From Anabaena sphaerica FACHB-251 (lineage in GTDB: Bacteria > Cyanobacteriota > Cyanobacteriia > Cyanobacteriales > Nostocaceae): 64,000 nucleotides of DNA. The position numbers and the translations under genes were made by a program. This document shows positions 8,597 to 16,030 of this stretch, one piece after another. Location: positions 1-64,000 of the forward strand of contig NZ_JACJQU010000003.1 of NCBI RefSeq assembly GCF_014696825.1. The letters run 5' to 3'. Position 1 is the stretch's first letter. Each line of letters opens with the position of its first letter. Under the pieces are notes generated by a model. The model saw only the letters and a program-made list of their open reading frames with translations, was not told the DNA's origin and searched no databases.

Positions 8597-9718
8597 ATGA
8601 ATAATCCACAACAGCCGCGAGAATACGATGCTGTGCTTGGTGGTAATAGTCCATCACTAGAAGGTGCAGCCGTTTTAGGTGGTATTGAAGGGGTAAAATT
8701 ACGGTTGCAAAATCCAGATGCAAAGGTGAGAATTGCTGCACTTGAGCAAGCTTTGAATTATGGAAAACAGGGTTTAGATTTAGTAATTGCAGGTTTAAAT
8801 GATGAATCTGTAGAAATACAAGATGCGGCTTATTTATTGTTAAGGAATAGAACCGAAACAAAAGTTAAAAAGTCTTTAATAGAGTTTAATACTCAAGGGT
8901 TAAAACTAGAAAAAATTGAAGTATTAACAGTCAATAATTTTGGTAAAATTATTCAGCGTCAGCCGCGAGTAGCCAGATATTTTATAGAGGATTTGGGTAA
9001 TGGCGTAATATTAGAAATGGCTGCAATTCCTGGTGGTAATTTTATGATGGGTTCACCAGAAAATGAAGATAGAAGAATGGATAATGAAAGTCCTCAACAT
9101 CAGGTTTCTGTTCCTAGTTTTTTTATGGGAAAATATCCAGTAACACAGGCACAATATGAAGCTATTATGGGAACTAACCCTTATCATTTCAAAGGTGATA
9201 ATCGCCCTGTTGAATGCGTTAGTTGGGATAATGCAGTAGCTTTCTGTAAAAAGTTAAGCCAAAAAATCAGCAAAACCTACAGACTGCCAAGTGAAGCCGA
9301 ATGGGAATATGCTTGTAGAGCGGGAACTAGCACACCATTTCACTTTGGAGAGACGATTACAACGGATTTAGCTAACTATGCTGGCTACTACACCTATGGT
9401 AATACGGTTAAAGGAATTTACAGAAAACAAACAACAGAAGTAGGAAGTTTTGGAGTAGCCAATAACTTTGGATTATATGATATGCACGGGAATGTATGGG
9501 AGTGGTGTCAAGATTATTGGAGGAGTGGCTATGACATTGCGCCTACAGATGGAAGTGCATGGTTAAATAATGAATCTTATTTTCCTCAAAAGGTGCTGCG
9601 CGGTGGTTCGTGGGACATCCTTCCTGAAGCTTGCCGTTCTGCTTTTCGCTACTTCAGTAACCTGGTCAACCGCAATATTGGGTTTCGGGTTGTGTGTAGT
9701 GGTGCGCCGAGGACTTAG
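8597..9718 (+). CDS. HEAT-like/FGE-sulfatase domain protein 2, candidate DGR target
   Basis: This 373-residue paralogue of the preceding gene has the same order: REYDAVLGGNSPS N-terminus, HEAT-like module, then FGE domain with PGGNFMMGSPENE, YRLPSEAEWEYACRAGT and GLYDMHGNVWEWCQD. The ATG at 8597 matches the MNNPQQP start of the other two. An in-frame ATG at 8585 would add MKPI, because the small upstream ORF seen before genes 1 and 3 is shortened and fused here. Where gene 1 has AAC AAC AAT after RGGSW, this gene has GAC ATC CTT (9614-9622): A positions change while third bases stay. That is the expected footprint of adenine-directed DGR mutagenesis. The end (GFRVVCSGAPRT) is of the type seen in cyanobacterial DGR targets. 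Confidence 0.85.
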   Translation: MNNPQQPREYDAVLGGNSPSLEGAAVLGGIEGVKLRLQNPDAKVRIAALEQALNYGKQGLDLVIAGLNDESVEIQDAAYLLLRNRTETKVKKSLIEFNTQGLKLEKIEVLTVNNFGKIIQRQPRVARYFIEDLGNGVILEMAAIPGGNFMMGSPENEDRRMDNESPQHQVSVPSFFMGKYPVTQAQYEAIMGTNPYHFKGDNRPVECVSWDNAVAFCKKLSQKISKTYRLPSEAEWEYACRAGTSTPFHFGETITTDLANYAGYYTYGNTVKGIYRKQTTEVGSFGVANNFGLYDMHGNVWEWCQDYWRSGYDIAPTDGSAWLNNESYFPQKVLRGGSWDILPEACRSAFRYFSNLVNRNIGFRVVCSGAPRT

Positions 9719-9784
9719 TAGCACTATACGTTTTTGCCCTCTTGATTTTCTCTTCTCTTACCTCTCTCGCATAGTGAAAAAATT

Positions 9785-10030
9785 TTTGTCTGAATCAGGA
9801 TATCCAGGATTAAAGGATTTACAGGATTGTAATTTGATGGTTGATAGTTGAGATTCATATATTTATTCTTCCATCTCACTTCATAAATATTCACTTTTCT
9901 CCACACTAATCATCAACAACTAACCAATAATCAAACAATCACATCCTGGACATCCTGATTCTGACAAATGTAAAATTTTGACTTTTGAATTTTGACTTTT
10001 GACTTCCCGAAGGGTGTCCTGATTCTGACA
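9785..10030. repeat. Long inverted-repeat block, copy 3
   Basis: An uninterrupted copy of the block found at 6553 and 8072. The left arm is at 9785-9831, an AT-rich centre follows, and the right arm is near 9942-9962. After it come TTTTGAC heptamer variants and a second right-arm end at 10015-10030. It provides the empty site for both the SDR-like insertion at 6811 and the MITE at 8089. It fills most of the 363-bp gap before FGE-domain gene 3. Confidence 0.85.
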
Positions 10031-10034
10031 ATAA

Positions 10035-10057
10035 TATGCTATTTTATATACAGCATA
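10035..10057 (+). promoter_or_regulatory. Palindrome upstream of FGE-domain gene 3
   Basis: TATGCT and AGCATA flank the same AT-rich spacer as upstream of gene 2, 25 bp before the start codon. The surrounding ~50 bp, including the 8-codon ORF MKPTINES (ATG at 10059) that overlaps the main start, matches the leader of gene 1. Confidence 0.4.
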
Positions 10058-10081
10058 CATGAAACCAACCATTAACGAATC

Positions 10082-11179
10082 ATGAATAATCCACAACAAC
10101 CGCGAGAATACGATGCTGTGCTTGGTGGTAATAGTCCATCACTAGAAGGTGCAGCCGTTTTAGGTGGAATTGAAGGGGTAAAATTACGGTTGCAAAATCC
10201 AGATGCAAAGGTGAGAATTGCTGCACTTGAGCAAGCATTGAATTATGGAGAACAGGGTTTATATTTAGTAATTGAAGGTTTAAAGGATAAATCTTGGGAT
10301 GTGCAAATTGCGGCTTATTTAATATTAATATCTAGAACAGAAGCAAGAGTAAAAAAAATATTACTAGAGTTTAAACCACAATGGTTAAAACTAAAAAAAA
10401 TACATTTAGTAATAGTCAACAAATTTGGTAACCTTATTCAGCGTCAGCAACATATAGCCAGATATTTTACTGAAGATTTAGGTAATGGTGTAACTTTAAA
10501 AATGGCTGCAATTCCTGGTGGTACTTTTATGATGGGTTCACCAGAAAATGAAGAAAGAAGAGATAAGTTTGAAAGTACCCCGCATCAAGTGACTGTTCCT
10601 GGTTTTTTTATAGGAAAATATCCAGTTACACAAGCACAATATCAAGCTATTACTGGTGATAACCCCTCTAGGTTTAAGTTTGGAAGTAATAATCGCCCAG
10701 TTGAACAAGTCAGTTGGTATGATGCAGTGGCTTTTTGTGAAAAGTTAAGTAAAAGCACAGGAAAAAACTACAGACTACCAATGGAAGCAGAATGGGAATA
10801 TGCTTGTAGAGCCGGGACAACTACACCATTTTATTTTGGTGAAACGATTACCCCAGATTTAGTAAATTACAATGGTTTTGCTCCCTACGCTGCTGCACCA
10901 GTAGGTGAATATCGAGACACAACAACGGATGTAGGTTCTTTTCCCCCTAATGCTTTTGGTTTGTACGATATGCATGGCAATGTGGATGAATGGTGTGAAG
11001 ATAACTGGGATATTTACGTAAGACCTCCTTTAAATGGTGAGGAAGATAAGATAGTTCGTGGTGGCTACTATCACTACGGTGCTAATCTCTGTCGGTCGGC
11101 TGCTCGCAGTTATAGGGAGCGTGATGAGCGTACCAGAAACTGCGGTTTCCGGGTCGTGTTATGTTCCGAAAATTTGTAG
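10082..11179 (+). CDS. HEAT-like/FGE-sulfatase domain protein 3, candidate DGR target
   Basis: This 365-residue third paralogue has an N-terminal 60 residues almost identical to gene 2, with divergence growing towards the C-terminus. The FGE domain is complete (PGGTFMMGSPENE, YRLPMEAEWEYACRAGT, GLYDMHGNVDEWCED, VRGGYY, CRSAAR, GFRVVLCS). The last segment differs from genes 1 and 2 at nearly every exposed codon between VRGG and GFRVV. It ends in CSENL rather than the CSxxxRT seen in the others, so it may be served by another template or be no longer targeted. Lys- and Arg-rich changes at residues ~95-130 also set it apart. No catalytic role is suggested; a ligand-binding or display role is inferred from family knowledge. 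Confidence 0.83.
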   Translation: MNNPQQPREYDAVLGGNSPSLEGAAVLGGIEGVKLRLQNPDAKVRIAALEQALNYGEQGLYLVIEGLKDKSWDVQIAAYLILISRTEARVKKILLEFKPQWLKLKKIHLVIVNKFGNLIQRQQHIARYFTEDLGNGVTLKMAAIPGGTFMMGSPENEERRDKFESTPHQVTVPGFFIGKYPVTQAQYQAITGDNPSRFKFGSNNRPVEQVSWYDAVAFCEKLSKSTGKNYRLPMEAEWEYACRAGTTTPFYFGETITPDLVNYNGFAPYAAAPVGEYRDTTTDVGSFPPNAFGLYDMHGNVDEWCEDNWDIYVRPPLNGEEDKIVRGGYYHYGANLCRSAARSYRERDERTRNCGFRVVLCSENL

Positions 11180-11188
11180 AGTATGTAG

Positions 11189-11253
11189 GGTGCGTTAGGA
11201 TAGCGAAAATACTATTTAATTTACGTTGAATTACATACGCAACGTAACGCACC
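11189..11253. repeat. Dispersed GGTGCGTTA/TAACGCACC inverted repeat
   Basis: Perfect 9-bp arms (11189-11197 and 11245-11253) lie immediately after the third FGE-domain gene. This type of hairpin is common between cyanobacterial genes and could act as a weak terminator, although no T-run follows. Confidence 0.6.
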
Positions 11254-11283
11254 AATATTAATTAAAAAATTAAACTTATTCTA

Positions 11284-11345
11284 TTTTGTCAGAATCAGGA
11301 TAACCAGGATTAGAGGATTTACAGGATTGTAATTTGATGGTTTAT
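11284..11345. repeat. Half copy of the long inverted-repeat block
   Basis: TTTTGTCAGAATCAGGATAA and the following CCAGGATTAGAGGATTTACA reproduce only the left arm of the block that precedes each FGE-domain gene. The right arm is absent. This marks the end of the amplified region. The rest of the 314-bp gap up to 11493 shows no gene. Confidence 0.8.
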
Positions 11346-11493
11346 AGATGATACTATCTAAACTATACAGATTTATAACTAGTCATCAGGCACTTTAACT
11401 AACGAAGGTTTCTGATTTATATTCTGGGATATGGCTAGATTATAATTGTCTAAATAAGGCTGTTTTTAAGTAATATCTGAGGATGAATTTAAA

Positions 11494-12552
11494 ATGAACC
11501 AAGATGAAATAGATGCTAAAATAGCTCAAGTAGTAGCTAATATAGATCGCAGATTGTCAGGTGAGAATATATCTGTTTTTGACAGAGTTGATATTGTCAA
11601 GAGGGAAATATGCCATGCTCTAAATATAAATATAAATATTGATCCTTTTAATTTAGATCCAAATACTATGTTATTGTTAATGAGCATTGATATTTGGTAT
11701 GAAAAAAATTATAAGATTAAAATAAATGTCAATAATTTTATCCAAGAAAAACCTTTTCTTCTACAAGGAGATATTTATTACATTTGTGTGGATAAAATAA
11801 CAGGTGAATATTATAATATTAATAATCATACAAATTTACCAGAGGTTATAGTAAAGGATTTAACAGAACAAGAACATAAATTTTTACGAGAAGAATTTAA
11901 AAGAGCAAAAATACAATGGGCAGCTATAGAAAATCTACAATCTGTTATTTGTCAGCGAGATGAAAGAAGAAAAAGTGAAAATGATTTTATCGGACTTCAA
12001 GAAAATAGTTTTTGCTTGGCTGCTGAAACAATAAATTTTCTTTCTCTTGCTATTGAGGATTTGAATCTTGCTATTCTTACCTTAAAAAATACCAGCAGCA
12101 GTAACTATCAATTCATAATTTTCCCCCTTTCACAAGCCATTGAGAAGCTATTAAAAGCTTGTGTTATTTCAGAAAATTTAATGCTGGGTGAAGAAATTCA
12201 AAAATTAGTGAGAAAATTAAGTTACAAACCATACGGACATGATTTATTATATATAGTTCAAGATAGCAATTACAGGCAAGCTCTTCCTTTTCCTGAAAAC
12301 ATAGAATCAGAAATACAAAAATATTCTTTTTTCCATAACAATGCTAAGTCTAGATATGATATTATGACTGTCTCTTCAGAGCAAGCAGTAGGCATGATAG
12401 ACGCTGCATTGAATATTTTTCAATTAATAAGCGAAAAACTTTATAGTCCCTTATGGGAAGTTTTATGGGAAGTTATGTATGGTCATGAATATTCCTCAGA
12501 AATATCAGAATATTATGATCAATTAGAGGATGATAATTGTGATTTTGATTAA
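11494..12552 (+). CDS. Hypothetical protein with HEPN-like C-terminal domain
   Basis: This 352-residue soluble protein has no recognised N-terminal family. The helical C-terminal part (about residues 165-320) resembles HEPN domains: a first helix pair with AIEKLLKACVI, a GHDL motif after YKPY, and a final helical segment after SRYD. The classic catalytic R-x4-6-H of HEPN ribonucleases is not clear (the spacing here is R-x8-H), so nuclease activity is doubtful. The N-terminal half contains a D-x-x-G-x-Y-like beta-rich stretch (DKITGEYYNI) of unknown role. Codon use is very AT-rich. HEPN proteins often act in defence or with nucleotidyltransferases, but no partner nucleotidyltransferase is adjacent. 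Confidence 0.75.
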   Translation: MNQDEIDAKIAQVVANIDRRLSGENISVFDRVDIVKREICHALNININIDPFNLDPNTMLLLMSIDIWYEKNYKIKINVNNFIQEKPFLLQGDIYYICVDKITGEYYNINNHTNLPEVIVKDLTEQEHKFLREEFKRAKIQWAAIENLQSVICQRDERRKSENDFIGLQENSFCLAAETINFLSLAIEDLNLAILTLKNTSSSNYQFIIFPLSQAIEKLLKACVISENLMLGEEIQKLVRKLSYKPYGHDLLYIVQDSNYRQALPFPENIESEIQKYSFFHNNAKSRYDIMTVSSEQAVGMIDAALNIFQLISEKLYSPLWEVLWEVMYGHEYSSEISEYYDQLEDDNCDFD

Positions 12553-12665
12553 TACAGTTAAAATAATTATGTGGCATTTTCTGTCATAAATTACTTAACA
12601 AATTATAATTATTACCTACAAATAAAAAACCCAATAAACTAACAACTACCCCCCATTTATACATA

Positions 12666-14255
12666 ATGAATAACCCCCATCAACAACTACTCCAACAAAT
12701 AGACCTCATGCTTCGCGCCCGCTATCCCCTACTATATATAGTCGGAGTCGAAGAAGAACCAATAGAACAAGTCCTGCAACAACTCACCCAAATATCCCAG
12801 ACACCACGACAACTATTATTATGGGATATCGTCACCGGTTGGGATGACAACGGAACTGATAAAGGTTCAGTCATGGGTGCATTATCAAGAATTACCAAAA
12901 CCCCAGAAAATACAACCACAATTTTTGTATTGCGAGACATACATTTTATCCTCAAAAACCCCGAAACAGAAAAAAATGCTCCCGTAATTCGTGCTATCAA
13001 AAACCTCACCCGTCAACTCAAACGCACACGCCAAACCCTCATCCTCACCAGTCATACATTAACCATTCCTCCAGAACTACAAGAAGAAATTACAGTAATT
13101 GATTTTCCCTTACCCAACATTCAAGAAATAGATTATTTAATTCATCAATTAATAGTCCCCGAAAAACTTAACTTAAATGGACTAGGAAAAGAACAATTAA
13201 TCAAAGCCTGTCAAGGATTAAGTCGCGCCAGAATTAGAAGAGTTTTAGCCGCAGCTTTAGCAGCAAAAGGACAAGTCAACGAAACAGATATTGATAGAGT
13301 ATTAGAAGAGAAAAAACAAGCAGTTAGACAAACAGGAATATTAGAATTTTACACATCCAATGAATCATTAAAAAATGTCGGTGGATTAGAAAATCTTAAA
13401 CAGTGGGTGCGAATGCGTCAAGATGCTTTTACCGAAGAAGCACGACGTTATGGCATACCCAACCCCAAAGGCGTTTTATTAGTAGGAATACAAGGAACAG
13501 GAAAATCATTATCAGCCAAAACTATCGCCCATGAATGGCGTTTACCATTGTTACGTTTAGATGTGGGGAGATTATTTGGGGGAATAGTCGGAGAAAGTGA
13601 AAATCGCATTCGCCAAATGATACAATTAGCAGAAGCAATATCACCCTGTGTATTATGGATGGATGAAATAGATAAAGCATTTGGTAATATTAATAGTGGT
13701 GTAGATGGTGACTCTGGAACATCGCGCCGGGTATTTGGTACACTCATTACCTGGATGCAAGAAAAAACCAGTCCGGTGTTTATGGTAGCCACTGCTAATA
13801 ATGTGCAAATATTACCAGCCGAGTTATTAAGAAAAGGGCGATTTGATGAAATATTCTTTTTAAATTTACCTACGGAAAAAGAACGCCATGATATTTTTAA
13901 AGTCCACATTCAAAAAATCCGTCCTTCCCGACTGCGAGATTTTGATTTACTGAAACTTGCTAGAAATAGCGAGAATTTTAGCGGTGCAGAAATTCAACAA
14001 GTAATTATTGATGGAATGCACCGCGCTTTTGGTAGTTTAATAGATGGTAATAGGCGGGATTTTAACACTGAAGATATTTTAGCGGCGGTATCGGAAACTG
14101 TTCCTTTAGCGGCTATTGCTAAGGAACAAATTACCAGTTTAAAACGCTGGGCTGCGGAAGCTGGCGCAAGAACGGCTTCTATTGATACACTGTTAATTGA
14201 GGAGTTAAAGGTTTATTCTCAGCAGCAAGGTTTGGGTCCTTTGGAGGTGGATTAA
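12666..14255 (+). CDS. ycf46: AAA+ ATPase, Ycf46 family
   Basis: This 529-residue protein has the two-part structure of Ycf46. The N-terminal degenerate P-loop-like region starts RYPLLYIVGVEEEPIEQVL. A C-terminal AAA+ module follows with Walker A GIQGTGKS (about residues 274-281), Walker B CVLWMDEIDKAF (about 329-340), sensor TANN and the arginine-finger segment LLRKGRFDEIFF. It is found throughout cyanobacteria and in red algal plastids. In Synechocystis the homologue has been linked to inorganic carbon acclimation. It is probably a cytoplasmic remodelling ATPase. It heads a same-strand cluster with DUF1257, DUF2997, GrpE-like and Hsp70 genes, which suggests a protein-quality or assembly role. 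Confidence 0.9.
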   Translation: MNNPHQQLLQQIDLMLRARYPLLYIVGVEEEPIEQVLQQLTQISQTPRQLLLWDIVTGWDDNGTDKGSVMGALSRITKTPENTTTIFVLRDIHFILKNPETEKNAPVIRAIKNLTRQLKRTRQTLILTSHTLTIPPELQEEITVIDFPLPNIQEIDYLIHQLIVPEKLNLNGLGKEQLIKACQGLSRARIRRVLAAALAAKGQVNETDIDRVLEEKKQAVRQTGILEFYTSNESLKNVGGLENLKQWVRMRQDAFTEEARRYGIPNPKGVLLVGIQGTGKSLSAKTIAHEWRLPLLRLDVGRLFGGIVGESENRIRQMIQLAEAISPCVLWMDEIDKAFGNINSGVDGDSGTSRRVFGTLITWMQEKTSPVFMVATANNVQILPAELLRKGRFDEIFFLNLPTEKERHDIFKVHIQKIRPSRLRDFDLLKLARNSENFSGAEIQQVIIDGMHRAFGSLIDGNRRDFNTEDILAAVSETVPLAAIAKEQITSLKRWAAEAGARTASIDTLLIEELKVYSQQQGLGPLEVD

Positions 14256-14363
14256 GAAATAAAAGAAAACGAACCACGAAGAAGCGTTCGCGCAGCGTCT
14301 CGAAGAGATAGGAAGCGAAGGGAAGAGAGTTTAAGAGAGATTTTTCATAGGAGTTAATTTTTT

Positions 14364-14738
14364 ATGTCTCATTTTACAACTATCAAGGTGCAAATTAAGC
14401 AGGGTGAAGTGCTGCTTCAAGTATTAAAAGAGTTGGGTTATCAAGTTGAACAAAATACTCATGTTCGGGGTTATAGGGGTGATAAAACTAATGCTGAATA
14501 TGTGATTAAGCAATCTAATGGTTATGATTTAGGTTTTCGTCAAAATGGAGAAAGTTATGAATTAGTGGCAGATTTTTGGGGTGCGAAAATTAATCAGCAG
14601 GAGTTTATTAATAATATTAGTCAAAAATACGCCCATAAAACCTTGATGGAAACCATACAAACTGAGGGTTTTAATGTGGAAGAAGAGGAAGTTTTAGCAG
14701 ATGGTACGGTGCGGGTTCTAGTTGGTAGATGGGTTTAA
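14364..14738 (+). CDS. ycf35: DUF1257 (Ycf35) family protein
   Basis: This 124-residue protein begins MSHFTTIKVQIK, the typical opening of DUF1257/Ycf35 proteins, and keeps the conserved features of the family (L..LGY.V..N..VRGY, and a C-terminal F-x-V-x-E...DG..RV). It is a small cytoplasmic protein of unknown biochemical role, conserved in cyanobacteria and algal plastids. The ATG at 14364 follows a purine-rich AGGAGTT at suitable distance (14350-14356). It usually sits near the Ycf46 ATPase and DUF2997, as here, so a joint function is likely. Confidence 0.88.
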   Translation: MSHFTTIKVQIKQGEVLLQVLKELGYQVEQNTHVRGYRGDKTNAEYVIKQSNGYDLGFRQNGESYELVADFWGAKINQQEFINNISQKYAHKTLMETIQTEGFNVEEEEVLADGTVRVLVGRWV

Positions 14739-14753
14739 ATAAGAATAAATTAA

Positions 14754-14817
14754 GATCCCCGACTTCTTTGTAATATTTTATCAATCAATGATTAAATAAG
14801 GTAAGAAGTCGGGGATC
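14754..14817. repeat. Long hairpin GATCCCCGACTTCTT/AAGAAGTCGGGGATC
   Basis: Perfect 15-bp arms (14754-14768 and 14803-14817) surround a 34-nt AT-rich loop between the DUF1257 and DUF2997 genes. Variants of this arm pair recur downstream of other genes in the window (28080, 32523, and half-copies near 23795 and 25330). It may process or attenuate the cluster transcript. There is no T-run, so it is not a classic terminator here. Confidence 0.75.
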
Positions 14818-14840
14818 TCAGGACAAAAGGAAAAATCATC

Positions 14841-15053
14841 ATGGCTGAATATCAAAAGATAGAATATCGCATTGGTAAAGATGGTAAAATTGTGGAACGG
14901 GTTTTAAATGCAACTGGTTCTAGTTGTGTGGAAACAACAAAAGGGTTAGAAAAATCCTTGGGAGAAATAGAATCTCAGGAATTATTACCAGAATATTATC
15001 AAGATGATGAGTTAATTACCACTTCTGAAAATCAATCTTTACAACAACAATAA
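14841..15053 (+). CDS. DUF2997 domain protein
   Basis: This 70-residue protein contains the compact DUF2997 core YRIGKDGKIVERVLNATGSSC followed by ETTKGLEKSLGEIESQELLP. An acidic and Gln-rich tail ends the protein. The ATG has an AAAGGAAAAATC ribosome-binding region. The family is small, cyanobacterial and without known activity, and it usually neighbours DUF1257 and an AAA+ ATPase, as here. Confidence 0.87.
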   Translation: MAEYQKIEYRIGKDGKIVERVLNATGSSCVETTKGLEKSLGEIESQELLPEYYQDDELITTSENQSLQQQ

Positions 15054-15056
15054 TTC

Positions 15057-15165
15057 CTCGTTCCTTGTCTCTGACAAGGAATGCAATATAGAGGCTCTGC
15101 CTCTTCTGATAAAATGGAGGTAGAACCTCTAGAATTACATTCCCAGTCTGGAGACTGGGAACGAG
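15057..15165. mobile_element. Palindromic dispersed element with CTCGTTCC/GGAACGAG ends
   Basis: This 109-bp element has perfect 8-bp terminal inverted repeats (15057-15064 and 15158-15165). It contains three internal hairpins: CCTTGTC/GACAAGG, AGAGGC/GCCTCT and CCCAGTCT/AGACTGGG. It has no transposase and looks like a non-autonomous MITE or a folded repeat known from Nostoc-type genomes. It lies directly upstream of the GrpE-like gene and is open in its frame. Confidence 0.7.
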
Positions 15166-15188
15166 AATTAAATAAACTAAGAAATAAT

Positions 15189-15740
15189 ATGCTAGAACAA
15201 ATTAATCAAGTTGCTTTTGCTGTAATTCTCGTAATCATCGTTTATATTATTCTGCGGATATTATTCCCAGAAAATAATCAAGATACATCTAATAATAATG
15301 AATCTGTAACCTCTCCAGACACAGAACAGAAAATCAAAGATTTAGAAATTCAATGTCAACGACTAAGGGAGGAATTAAAACAACAATCTCAACAATTGCA
15401 AAGTGATTTTCAAAATGAAACTTTTACCCAATTACAAACCTTACTCAGCAACTATCCCACAGTCAAAAAAATGGCTTTAGCTAAACCTGATTTACCAGCT
15501 AAAAATCTAATTTCCCTATTTACATCTTTAGATAATTTAATTACCAGTTGGGGTTATACTGCTATTGGTGAAACTTGGGAACAGGTTAATTATAATCCCC
15601 AATTACATCAAGCTGATAGTGATGATATTCAAGAAGGGGAATTAGTCTATATTCGTTTTATTGGTTATCAAAATAGTGATAAAATTCTCTATGCTGCTAA
15701 GGTTAGTCGCACTCTTCCTCCAGGATTTGATAATAATTAA
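15189..15740 (+). CDS. Membrane-anchored GrpE-like nucleotide exchange factor
   Basis: This 183-residue protein has one transmembrane helix near its start (residues ~8-26, VAFAVILVIIVYIILRILF). A long coiled-coil stretch follows (about 45-80, KDLEIQCQRLREELKQQSQQ). The C-terminal beta-domain is GrpE-like (WEQVNYNPQLHQADSDDIQE, VYIRFIGYQ, AAKVSRTLP). It should release ADP from an Hsp70, most likely the one encoded next. The frame is open from 15081, but those 36 codons are mostly the dispersed element at 15057-15165. The ATG at 15189 puts the helix at the N-terminus, so I prefer it. Normal GrpE is soluble, so the anchor is notable. Confidence 0.75.
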   Translation: MLEQINQVAFAVILVIIVYIILRILFPENNQDTSNNNESVTSPDTEQKIKDLEIQCQRLREELKQQSQQLQSDFQNETFTQLQTLLSNYPTVKKMALAKPDLPAKNLISLFTSLDNLITSWGYTAIGETWEQVNYNPQLHQADSDDIQEGELVYIRFIGYQNSDKILYAAKVSRTLPPGFDNN

Positions 15741-15804
15741 ATGATAATATAGTAGGTTAGGTTGAGGAACGAAACCCAACATTTACTGCTTACAAATTAT
15801 TAAA

Positions 15805-15946
15805 TAAGTAAGTGGGCGTTAAAAAATATAATATAAACCTAACCCCCCAGCCCCCTTCCCTACTAGGGAAGGGGGAGTCAAAGCCTCTCCCCTGGTAGGG
15901 GAGAGGTTTGGAGAGAGGTTTTATATTTAATTGTGCCAAGTTACTT
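15805..15946. mobile_element. MITE-like element carrying a CCCCTTCCC palindromic repeat
   Basis: The left end AAGTAAGTGGGCGTTAAAAA equals the left end of the TA-flanked element at 8089. The right end GCCAAGTTACTT is a degenerate inverse. Inside lies a strong palindrome (CCCCTTCCCTACTAGGGAAG and CCTCTCCCC/GGGGAGAGG) of a family that also occurs at 35951-36040 and 53408-53480. There is no coding capacity. It fills the 290-bp gap before the Hsp70 gene together with GTTGGGTT/AACCCAAC repeat ends near 15755-15780 and 15995-16022. Confidence 0.6.
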
Positions 15947-16030
15947 AATATCTTTATTATGTCTGAACCCAACATAAAAATATTTCGTTTTTGTTGGGTT
16001 GCGCTTCGCTTAACCCAACCTACTTGAATT

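Noticed and set aside
9570-9851. 93-codon plus-strand frame across the end of FGE gene 2
   Set aside because: It is a shifted reading of the variable region running into the repeat block.
6553-11493. Search for a DGR reverse transcriptase, template repeat or Avd gene beside the FGE genes
   Set aside because: No frame with reverse-transcriptase motifs and no AAC-rich template copy was found here or elsewhere in the window; a trans-acting source must be assumed.
13448-13909. 153-codon minus-strand frame inside ycf46
   Set aside because: Opposite the conserved AAA+ core of a clear gene, so a shadow frame.
15790-15975. 61-codon minus-strand frame before the Hsp70 gene
   Set aside because: It consists of the CCCCTTCCC palindromic repeat and MITE ends.
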